DNA from: Puniceicoccales bacterium
GTDB lineage: Bacteria; Verrucomicrobiota; Verrucomicrobiia; Opitutales; JAIRKQ01
Assembly: GCA_031266155.1 (NCBI GenBank)
Contig: JAISBO010000043.1
Coordinates: 1-6,084, forward strand
DNA length: 6,084 bases
Direction: 5' to 3'
Shown piece after piece: positions 1 to 5,395 of this stretch. A program made the translations under genes and the position numbers. Under the pieces are notes generated by a model. It was not told where the DNA came from, did not search any database, and was given only the letters and a program-made list of their open reading frames with translations. Position 1 is the first letter of the stretch, and each line of letters begins with the position of its first letter.

Positions 1-307
1 CTACTTTGCCCAATAGAGACCTAGCACTCGTTTCTTCGACTGCTTTAAATACCGCTGGCTGAATGTTTACTCCATTAAGTGCCTGTGGAGCAGTCGTCAT
101 TGCTCCAGTGTTTACTCCTTTGGTTACTGTTTTCAATACCACCGACTGGAGGTTTACTTCATTAAGTACCTGTGGGGTAGTCGCCATTACTCCATTATTT
201 ATACTTTTGGATGTTATTTTAAATACCACTGGCTGAATGTCTACTTCATTAAGTACCTGTGCGACAGTCGCCATTGCTCCAGCTACTGGACTAGAAACCC
301 CATCCAT
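1..307 (-). CDS. Unrecognised protein with 29-residue tandem repeats (N-terminal part, cut by window edge)
   Basis: An open frame on the minus strand starts with ATG at 307-305 and stays open for 102 codons to the left edge, so the C-terminus is missing. The upstream in-frame stop (TAA, 343-341) has no ATG, GTG or TTG between it and this ATG, which fixes the start. The product begins MDGVSSPVAG and is then made of three consecutive 29-residue units (residues 6-34, 35-63, 64-92). Each carries the pattern G-[AV]-M-x-T-x-x-Q-x-L-N-x-V-x-[IL]-Q-x-x-V-[FL]-K. A non-repeat tail ending in RSLLGKV follows. There is no signal peptide, membrane segment or cysteine in the visible part. The conserved reading frame across the repeats, with changes mostly conservative, argues for real coding. 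I do not recognise the family. Repeat proteins of this kind can be surface, scaffold or adaptor proteins, but nothing here decides. It is divergent from clpP and lacks a Shine-Dalgarno sequence. Confidence 0.7.
   Translation of the reverse strand, partial: MDGVSSPVAGAMATVAQVLNEVDIQPVVFKITSKSINNGVMATTPQVLNEVNLQSVVLKTVTKGVNTGAMTTAPQALNGVNIQPAVFKAVEETSARSLLGKV
32..292 (-). repeat. Three in-register 87-bp tandem repeats within the left-edge gene
   Basis: Units lie at 206-292, 119-205 and 32-118 (in order of translation), each exactly 87 bp with no spacer. On the plus strand the shared landmarks are the words TTAAGT(A/G)CCTGTG and GTCG(C/T)CATT(G/A)CTCCA. Each unit encodes 29 residues. The units have diverged at the DNA level but keep length and frame, which points to expansion of a protein module, not a non-coding satellite. 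Confidence 0.85.
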
Positions 308-319
308 ACAATTATTTTT

Positions 320-347
320 TTGATAAACGATGTGTTCGTTTTATCAA
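320..347. promoter_or_regulatory. Long interrupted palindrome just upstream of the minus-strand gene
   Basis: The left arm TTGATAAACGA (320-330) and right arm TCGTTTTATCAA (336-347) are reverse complements apart from one extra T, around a 5-base centre. The dyad sits 13 bases before the ATG at 307. It is therefore well placed for an operator over the minus-gene promoter, or for a hairpin in its mRNA leader. Read on the minus strand, the arm is followed by an A-run, not a T-run, so it is not an intrinsic terminator. Its function is inferred from position only. Confidence 0.45.
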
Positions 348-368
348 TAAACTCCCTAGTAGTTAATT

Positions 369-387
369 TTTATGAAATTCTCATAAA
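369..387. promoter_or_regulatory. Perfect 7-bp dyad, possible operator
   Basis: TTTATGA (369-375) and TCATAAA (381-387) are exact reverse complements around a 5-base centre, giving a 19-bp AT-rich dyad typical in size of a dimeric regulator site. It lies between the dyad at 320-347 and the candidate RNA block. The arms differ in sequence from those at 320-347, so the two are not copies of one site. No binding protein can be named. Confidence 0.35.
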
Positions 388-395
388 TTGCAAGT

Positions 396-430
396 AAAAA
401 ATCAAAAAGGGCCTCAATTAGGTTTTGCCC
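396..430 (-). terminator. Possible intrinsic terminator reading leftward
   Basis: On the minus strand, GGG (430-428), a 5-base bulge, CCT (422-420), a 5-base loop, AGG (414-412) and CCC (411-409) form a short GC-rich hairpin. It is followed directly by TTTTTGATTTTTT (408-396). It would end a minus-strand transcript coming from the structured block. The stem is only 6 bp and bulged, and it competes with the closing stem and first arm of the candidate RNA, so support is moderate at best. Confidence 0.35.
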
Positions 431-600
431 GATATGAGACCTATTGGTCTTGCATATGCCACAAAATAGGTAACATTTCCCAAATTCGTTCCCTTTTGGA
501 GCAGAGCACCGCGCGAAACCCATCAAAGCAAAAAAATTCCAGGAAAACCTTTGGACTACGCGATGGAAAATCGACCACACTCTTCCCGGCCTTTTTCCCA
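396..600 (-). ncRNA. Candidate structured RNA (strand uncertain, minus preferred)
   Basis: Several nested inverted repeats fill this non-coding block. A closing stem can form between AAAAAGG-G-CC (404-413) and GGCCTTTTT (588-596), 9 bp with one bulged G. Inside it is a first arm at 423-466: TTTTG/CAAAA, a 4x4 internal loop, ATATG/CATAT, then AGACC-TATT-GGTCT. A second arm pairs CCAAA (480-484) with TTTGG (495-499). A third arm at 520-566 pairs CCATC/GATGG outside TCCAGG-AAAA-CC-TT-TGGA. The minus strand is preferred because there the block ends in a hairpin followed by a T-rich tract. I compared it by eye with tmRNA, SRP RNA, RNase P and 6S hallmarks and could not match any. Pairings were found by eye with no folding energy, so this is a hypothesis. 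Confidence 0.3.
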
Positions 601-710
601 TAGATCGCTAACTTTTTCGACGCATTTTAACATTTGCACACATTTTTGCATCTAATTAGCCGAACTGGGAGATTGCTTTTAGAAAAACAATCGTTACTTC
701 ATCTGTCATC

Positions 711-1355
711 ATGGTAAAATGCTTTGCAGAACAAATATCCCATTTAAATGATGACGATGATGACAATGGCGATGACGCTTCGGGCCCTAGTGCGAAGGAT
801 TCTTCGAGTTGTTCATCGATGATGCAGAAACGATTTCTTAGGGAAAGAAAGATTTTTCTGTGGGGCAGCATAAACGATATGACGGCAAAGGATATTACTG
901 AAAAATTGCTGTACCTTGAATTGTCGGATCCCGGCAAACCCATTGATTTTTTTATAAATACTCCCGGGGGGTCCATAACATCTGGCATGTCGATCTATGA
1001 CACCATGATTTTACTTTCTTCTCCAATCCGCATAATAGTAACTGGAATTGCGGCGAGTATGGGATCGATTCTGCTCTGTGGAACCAAAAAAGGCAATCGA
1101 TTTTTATATCCCAATTCCAGAGTTTTGATCCACCAACCACTTATTATGGGTCAGATTGTTGCCCAGGCGGTTGACATCAATATCCAAGCACAGGAAATGG
1201 AAAAGACTCGGGCGGAATTAAATAAAATCCTGGCTGCGTCTTCCGGTCAACCAATAGAGAAAATTACGAAGGATACGGATCGAGATTTTTATATGAACGC
1301 GAAGGAAGCGATCGACTATGGATTGGCCGATAAAATCATAAAAAAAATATTCTGA
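711..1355 (+). CDS. clpP: ATP-dependent Clp protease proteolytic subunit ClpP
   Basis: A 214-residue serine protease of the S14 family, which forms the double-ring chamber fed by ClpX or ClpA/C unfoldases in the cytoplasm. The catalytic triad is visible: Ser116 in AASMGS, His141 in LIHQPL and Asp192 in DTDRD. The oxyanion and substrate-binding strand INTPGGS and the handle region are also present, and the length is normal for the family. The core YLEL..PG.PI.F.IN resembles chlamydial ClpP1 as I remember it. The first ~38 residues are odd: instead of the usual axial-loop sequence they hold an acidic run (D14-D18, D21-D22) and a serine cluster (S31-S36). ATG 711 is taken as start; the paired ATGs at codons 37-38 are alternatives that would remove this stretch. 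There is no Shine-Dalgarno. It is the first gene of the plus-strand cluster, ending 10 bp before the first glycosyltransferase. Confidence 0.93.
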   Translation: MVKCFAEQISHLNDDDDDNGDDASGPSAKDSSSCSSMMQKRFLRERKIFLWGSINDMTAKDITEKLLYLELSDPGKPIDFFINTPGGSITSGMSIYDTMILLSSPIRIIVTGIAASMGSILLCGTKKGNRFLYPNSRVLIHQPLIMGQIVAQAVDINIQAQEMEKTRAELNKILAASSGQPIEKITKDTDRDFYMNAKEAIDYGLADKIIKKIF

Positions 1356-1365
1356 TGAAAATTTC

Positions 1366-2373
1366 ATGGAAGGAGAAACCATAAATGTTGCTTTTGTTTT
1401 CGATGATAAATTCTCAGATTTGTTTAGGGTCGCTGCTTATTCCATCGCCAAAAACACGAAGTCGAACCTCGCAATCTATGTCGTCGATTGCGGAATTTCG
1501 GAAACACATCGAATGGAGATTGGCGAATTCCAAAAGCAGTTACCTGGCGTAGTCGATATTTTTTTCAAAGAACCGGAGAAGTCTAAGGTCTTCGAGGAAT
1601 GTCCAATTCCTGGCCACTTTTCACCCGCTGTTTTTTACAGACTCGCCATCGGCAAAACATTCCCCAATCTCACACGCGTAGTATATTTGGACTGCGACGT
1701 TATCGTGGATGTGGATATCAAAGAACTATGGGATGTTGACCTTGGGGATAGGCCATTTGGTGCTTTGAATGACGAAACAAATTTCTTCCTGCCGGAAGAT
1801 ATCGAACGGCGTAAAAAGCGGGTAGGTATCCCTCTTGAACGCACGTATATGAGCTCAGGAGTACTGCTAATCGACCTCGAAAAATTCGAAAACAAGCGTG
1901 TGTTTGAGCGTGTATTGGAATTCGTTGAACATTGCGAAATATCACTGGCATGCCCAGAACAGGATGCCATGAACATATGCCTCGACGAAAATGAACATCT
2001 TCCAATAAATCCGAGATTTAATTTTACACCATTTGCTCCACAGGCAAAGCGGTGTTTTAAAAAATTTGGCCCCCCATTGATTATCCATTTCTCGTGCGGA
2101 AAGCCGTGGACTTTTAATAAAAAATTTATCCACACATTAGACCGACTTCATTTGTTTAACTATGAGGTTGGATTCATAAAGAAATATTGGAAATATTCCG
2201 ATGAGATCGATGGACACGCGTTTTCATCAAGGGATGTAAGGCCTACGATTTTGTTCTTTTACAAGCGTGTGTTCGGCAAGCTTGAATATTTTGTTGCAAA
2301 AAAAATTCGCAATAAAATCATAAGAGGGTTCCGTAGCATTTTAAGTAAAAGTAAAAAATGTGTTCAATGGTAA
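1366..2373 (+). CDS. Family 8 glycosyltransferase, LgtC-like, copy 1
   Basis: A 335-residue GT-A fold transferase of family GT8, expected to move a hexose from a nucleotide-sugar to a glycan acceptor with retention of configuration. The nucleotide-binding N-terminus INVAFVFDDKF (residues 6-16) aligns with LgtC's IVFAADDNY. F90-I95 is FYRLAI, D109-C110-D111 is the DxD metal site, 163-170 is SSGVLLID, 197-203 is PEQDAMN and 241-248 is HFSCGKPW, with the metal-binding His. The usual Asn before SGV is Ser163 here. The tail after residue 290 is basic and aromatic, as in LgtC where it binds the membrane, so peripheral attachment to the inner membrane is likely (inference). There are no membrane helices. 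The ATG at 1366, 10 bp after clpP, matches the start of the other two copies. Donor and acceptor cannot be read from sequence. Confidence 0.88.
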   Translation: MEGETINVAFVFDDKFSDLFRVAAYSIAKNTKSNLAIYVVDCGISETHRMEIGEFQKQLPGVVDIFFKEPEKSKVFEECPIPGHFSPAVFYRLAIGKTFPNLTRVVYLDCDVIVDVDIKELWDVDLGDRPFGALNDETNFFLPEDIERRKKRVGIPLERTYMSSGVLLIDLEKFENKRVFERVLEFVEHCEISLACPEQDAMNICLDENEHLPINPRFNFTPFAPQAKRCFKKFGPPLIIHFSCGKPWTFNKKFIHTLDRLHLFNYEVGFIKKYWKYSDEIDGHAFSSRDVRPTILFFYKRVFGKLEYFVAKKIRNKIIRGFRSILSKSKKCVQW

Positions 2374-2416
2374 GGGACACAACTCAACCAATGAAGTTAG
2401 CAAAAAGATAGTAGAT

Positions 2417-3403
2417 ATGACTGAAACCATAAATGTCGCCTTTGTTTTTGATGATAAGTTCTCAGACTTGTTCAGGGTCGCCGTCTACTCCATCGCCAAA
2501 AATACGAAATCGAACCTGGCAATCTATGTCGTCGATTGCGGAATTTCGGAAATCAATAGGGGAAAAGTGCTTCAAATGCAGGAAAAGTGTGAAAACATTC
2601 TATCCGTAAAAATTGGCATACCGGAACGGATAGATGTTTTGGAAAATTTTCCAACGGAGGCACGCTTTAATTCCGTCGTTTTTTATCGACTGGCGATCCC
2701 AAAGGTATTCCCGGAGCTTGACCGGGTGGTATATTTGGACTGTGATATCGTTGCAATTGGTGACATTTTCGAGCTTTGGAATGAAGATTTGAACGGTCGT
2801 CCTTTCGGGGCCGTTGAGGAAGATGGTAATTTTTCCGACGAAAAAATCAGGGCGGATAAATTGGCATATTTGAAATTTCCGGAAGAAAACCGCTATTACA
2901 ATTCCGGTGTCCTTTTAATTGATTCCAAAAAATTCGAAGAATCTAAAATTTTTGAAAGGGTGATTGAACAAGTAAAACAGACAAAAATTTTCTTTCCGTG
3001 TCCAGAGCAAGATGCCATGAACATATGTCTCCGCAACGATGAACATCTGCCATTACACCCGAAATATAATTTTATCCCATTCGCATCATTGTCGAAAAAA
3101 TGTTTTGCCGCCATTGGGAAAAATGTAGTCTTCATCGAGTATGCTTGTGTAAAACCGTGGGAAATGAATAGAACAATGGTCAAACTGTTCCATTGCCTTG
3201 GCCTTTGCCGATATTCAACTTTTATGCTCCTAAAATTCTGGCACTATGCCGACCAATTGGGAGATGTAAATCCTAGCAATAAAAATCCCCTTTCCACGCT
3301 CAAATTTTTTTACAAACGACTGCTTCAGCCGATGGAGCGGTTTTTTTCAAAAGTCATAGCAAATATTAGTAAATCTCGCACGCACAAACGAAAGCATGGA
3401 TGA
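2417..3403 (+). CDS. Family 8 glycosyltransferase, LgtC-like, copy 2, with altered metal-site residue
   Basis: Paralog of the preceding gene, 328 residues from the ATG at 2417. This start is chosen because MTETINVAFVFDDKF then lines up with the starts of copies 1 and 3. An in-frame ATG at 2360 would add 19 residues and overlap copy 1 by 14 bp. Motifs: D108-C109-D110, YYNSGVLLID (160-169), PEQDAMN (196-202). The C-terminal motif reads EYACVKPW (241-248), so the His that completes the Mn2+ site in LgtC-type enzymes is Glu241 and the nearby Gly is lost. The frame is otherwise intact and nothing else looks decayed, so it may be an enzyme with changed specificity, or an inactive partner. The first ~42 residues are almost identical to copy 1, while the middle third is closer to copy 3. 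The basic C-terminal tail ends in RTHKRKHG. Confidence 0.87.
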   Translation: MTETINVAFVFDDKFSDLFRVAVYSIAKNTKSNLAIYVVDCGISEINRGKVLQMQEKCENILSVKIGIPERIDVLENFPTEARFNSVVFYRLAIPKVFPELDRVVYLDCDIVAIGDIFELWNEDLNGRPFGAVEEDGNFSDEKIRADKLAYLKFPEENRYYNSGVLLIDSKKFEESKIFERVIEQVKQTKIFFPCPEQDAMNICLRNDEHLPLHPKYNFIPFASLSKKCFAAIGKNVVFIEYACVKPWEMNRTMVKLFHCLGLCRYSTFMLLKFWHYADQLGDVNPSNKNPLSTLKFFYKRLLQPMERFFSKVIANISKSRTHKRKHG

Positions 3404-4367
3404 AACAATAGACATAGCGTTTGTTTTCGACGATAAGTTCTCCGACCTATTTAAAGTCGCGATATATTCGATTACAAAAAATACAAAATCGAACCTGGCA
3501 GTACACATTGTCGACTGTGGAATATCCGAAGGAAACAAGGACCTAATTCAAAAATTCACATCGGAATTTAAAAACATTTCTTCGATAGAATTCAAGATCC
3601 CAGAACGAGTGGAAGTTTTTGAGAATTATACTATTCCGGTGCATTTTTCCGCGGCCATATTTTATCGACTAGCGATCCCAAAGGTGTTCTCGGAACTTGA
3701 CCGGGTGATATATTTGGATTGCGATACCATCGCCGTAGGTGATATTTCTGAGCTTTGGAATGAGGACTTGAATGGTCGTCCTTTCGGAGCAATTGAAGAG
3801 GATGGTAATTTTTTTAACGCAAAAACCAAGTGGCGAAGGATGAAAGAAATCAATTTCCCCGAAAATAAACACTATTATAACTCCGGTGTTTTGCTAATTG
3901 ATACACATAAGTTTGAAGATAATAAAATCTTCGAAAGGGTGATTGGTTTCGTAAAAAATACCGATCTCCAACTATCGTGTCCGGAACAAGATGCGATGAA
4001 CCTATGCCTTGCCGATGACGAACATATGACTTTGAGCCCAAAGTATAATTTTATACCCTTTGCATTTTCATCGGCAGAATGTCTCAAAAAAATTAAGGAG
4101 CCAATTATAATGCACTATGCTGGCAGAAAACCATGGGAAATGAATAAAAAAGTTATTGGGCTTGCCGCATTGTGTAGCATGAAGAAGTACCACATGTCCA
4201 TGATGCTGAAATACTGGGAATATGCGGATTACGTGGATAAAAAAAAGTTTTCCAATGGGAATATTTTTCACACTTTGAAGTTTCTCTACAAATGTCTTTT
4301 TCAACCCATCGAGCAATTCATATCGAGAAAATGTTGCCTTGCCAAAAATCTCTTTTTGGATAATTAG
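3396..4367 (+). CDS. Family 8 glycosyltransferase, LgtC-like, copy 3 (canonical motifs)
   Basis: Third paralog, 323 residues, and the one with the most canonical GT8 active site. N-terminal IDIAFVFDDKF is followed by FYRLAIPK, DxD at D108-C109-D110, YYNSGVLLID (160-169), PEQDAMN (196-202) and HYAGRKPW (240-247). It begins inside the last codons of copy 2: the shared bases ATGGATGA (3396-3403) contain this start and the TGA of copy 2, so translation is probably coupled. The C-terminus (FFxxK-like TLKFLYKCLFQPIEQF) is basic and hydrophobic as in copies 1 and 2, consistent with peripheral membrane attachment. The role is inferred as sugar addition to lipopolysaccharide or another surface glycan; the acceptor is unknown. 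It stops 12 bp before the trpS ATG. Confidence 0.88.
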   Translation: MDETIDIAFVFDDKFSDLFKVAIYSITKNTKSNLAVHIVDCGISEGNKDLIQKFTSEFKNISSIEFKIPERVEVFENYTIPVHFSAAIFYRLAIPKVFSELDRVIYLDCDTIAVGDISELWNEDLNGRPFGAIEEDGNFFNAKTKWRRMKEINFPENKHYYNSGVLLIDTHKFEDNKIFERVIGFVKNTDLQLSCPEQDAMNLCLADDEHMTLSPKYNFIPFAFSSAECLKKIKEPIIMHYAGRKPWEMNKKVIGLAALCSMKKYHMSMMLKYWEYADYVDKKKFSNGNIFHTLKFLYKCLFQPIEQFISRKCCLAKNLFLDN

Positions 4368-4379
4368 CAAGCATTGAAC

Positions 4380-5384
4380 ATGGAAATAGGGAAAAAAGTC
4401 ATTTTGACCGGTATGCAACCAACGGGCAAATTACACCTGGGAGGATTGCTGGGTGCGACAAATAATTGGCAAAAAATGCTAGATGACTACGATTGTTTGT
4501 TTTTCCTGGCAGATCAACATGCCATAACGATGCCATACGTTCCCGCGGAATTGAGAAAAAACACACTGGATTGTATCGCCCAGTATATTGCCTGTGGGCT
4601 GGACCCTGAACGGTGTAAAATTTTCCTACAGTCCCAGGTAATTGGACATGCGGAATTGATGTGGATACTGGGATGTATTACCCCCATTGGCCAGCTTGAA
4701 AGGATGACCCAATTCAAGGACAAATCGAAAAAAGTTGGGGAGTCGGTATGTTCTGGATTGCTATACTATCCGGTCCTAATGATGGCCGATATCCTATTGT
4801 ACAATGCTCATTTGGTTCCCATCGGGGAAGATCAGAAACAACATTTGGAAATTACGCGGGATATTGCACAAAAATTTAACAGTACCTATTCCGAAACTTT
4901 TGTTTTGCCGGAGCCGTACATTGGTGAAACGGGAGCTCGCATAATGTCGCTGCAGGACCCAACTGCCAAAATGTCGAAATCCGACAAGAATCAAAGTGCG
5001 GTTGTGTACATAACGGATCCCGATGATGTCATTCGAAAAAAAATCATGGGGGCGGTAACGGATTCTGACAATGGGATATTCTTCGACCGGGAAAACAAAC
5101 CGGGAATTGCTAATTTGTTGAACATATACGCAGCAACAACGGACCAAAGCATTGAAAAATCCGTTGCACAATTTTTCGGCCTTACAAACTATGTTCCATT
5201 TAAACAGGCGGTCACGGATGCAGTCATCGCAAAAATTTCTCCAATCAGAAATAAATATTTAGAAATTGCTAACGATGGGAAATATTTATTATCTGTGCTA
5301 AACGCGGGCAAAGAAGAAGCCCAAAGGCGTGCCAACAAAATGATGGCAAAGGTGTATCGTAAGGTTGGATTTTTGTTAGATTAA
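4380..5384 (+). CDS. trpS: Tryptophanyl-tRNA synthetase
   Basis: A 334-residue class I aminoacyl-tRNA synthetase that activates tryptophan with ATP and charges tRNA-Trp in the cytosol. The length equals that of the E. coli enzyme. The Rossmann signature is GMQPTGKLHLGG (11-22), where HLGG stands in for HIGN/TIGN. ADQHAIT follows, then MTQFKDKS, GEDQKQH (149-155) with the tryptophan/ATP pocket, and KMSKS at 197-201. The C-terminal helical anticodon-binding part is complete, ending VYRKVGFLLD. The ATG at 4380 is preferred over an in-frame TTG at 4374 because it gives the family's usual start. There is no Shine-Dalgarno. It lies 12 bp after the third glycosyltransferase and 11 bp before topB, so it is probably co-transcribed with them. 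Confidence 0.96.
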   Translation: MEIGKKVILTGMQPTGKLHLGGLLGATNNWQKMLDDYDCLFFLADQHAITMPYVPAELRKNTLDCIAQYIACGLDPERCKIFLQSQVIGHAELMWILGCITPIGQLERMTQFKDKSKKVGESVCSGLLYYPVLMMADILLYNAHLVPIGEDQKQHLEITRDIAQKFNSTYSETFVLPEPYIGETGARIMSLQDPTAKMSKSDKNQSAVVYITDPDDVIRKKIMGAVTDSDNGIFFDRENKPGIANLLNIYAATTDQSIEKSVAQFFGLTNYVPFKQAVTDAVIAKISPIRNKYLEIANDGKYLLSVLNAGKEEAQRRANKMMAKVYRKVGFLLD

Positions 5385-5395
5385 CACAACATCGA

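Larger units (their letters stand above)
308..710. other. Non-coding gap between divergent genes
   Basis: This 403-bp stretch separates the minus-strand repeat gene from clpP. The first 80 bases hold two dyads next to the minus gene. The middle (about 396-600) is dense in inverted repeats and is annotated separately as a possible structured RNA. The last 110 bases (601-710) form the clpP leader. They are AT-rich with several T-runs, but I see no convincing paired -35/-10 boxes and no Shine-Dalgarno before the clpP ATG. Promoters for both divergent genes must presumably lie in this gap. Two short open frames here do not look like genes. Confidence 0.7.
1366..4367 (+). repeat. Tandem triplication of GT8 genes
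   Basis: Three full-length paralogs in direct orientation share the whole domain order. Conservation is strongest in the first ~42 codons and around the DxD site. Copies 1 and 2 share an uninterrupted 34-base identity (1471-1504 and 2519-2552). Copies 2 and 3 share long near-identical stretches around 2710-2835 and 3686-3810. Elsewhere the protein similarity is much lower, so the duplications are not recent. Confidence 0.85.

Noticed and set aside
32..292. CRISPR array
   Set aside because: The repeats are 87 bp, contiguous, diverged and coding. There are no unique spacers.
396..600. tmRNA, SRP RNA, RNase P RNA or 6S RNA
   Set aside because: I see no CCA-type tRNA-like end, no SRP GGAAGG/GCAG loop motifs, no RNase P conserved core and no clear 6S central bubble. 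It is left as unknown.
356..601. Minus-strand open frame of 81 codons in the same gap
   Set aside because: It is rich in Phe, Trp, Cys and Arg with no motif and overlaps the candidate RNA. Its openness is better explained by chance, though a small protein cannot be fully excluded.
388..603. Plus-strand open frame of 71 codons in the clpP upstream gap
   Set aside because: The composition is unlike a folded protein, there is no recognisable motif or ribosome binding site, and it coincides with the inverted-repeat block.
656..988. Minus-strand open frame opposite the clpP start
   Set aside because: It is antisense to ClpP, with low-complexity Ser/Glu mirrored from the Asp/Ser tract and no motif.
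1635..2135. Long minus-strand open frames opposite the glycosyltransferases
   Set aside because: These are antisense shadows of strongly supported GT8 genes. They recur at equivalent places in all copies because the sense codons are conserved.
2360..2416. Upstream ATG for the second glycosyltransferase
   Set aside because: The extra 19 residues have no counterpart in copies 1 and 3 and would overlap copy 1. The ATG at 2417 aligns with both paralogs.
1366..4367. Transposition or mobile element origin of the array
   Set aside because: I see no transposase, integrase, terminal inverted repeats or target-site duplications around the three genes.
4374..4379. TTG start for trpS two codons upstream
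   Set aside because: The ATG at 4380 gives the usual family start and length, and the TTG has no ribosome binding site.
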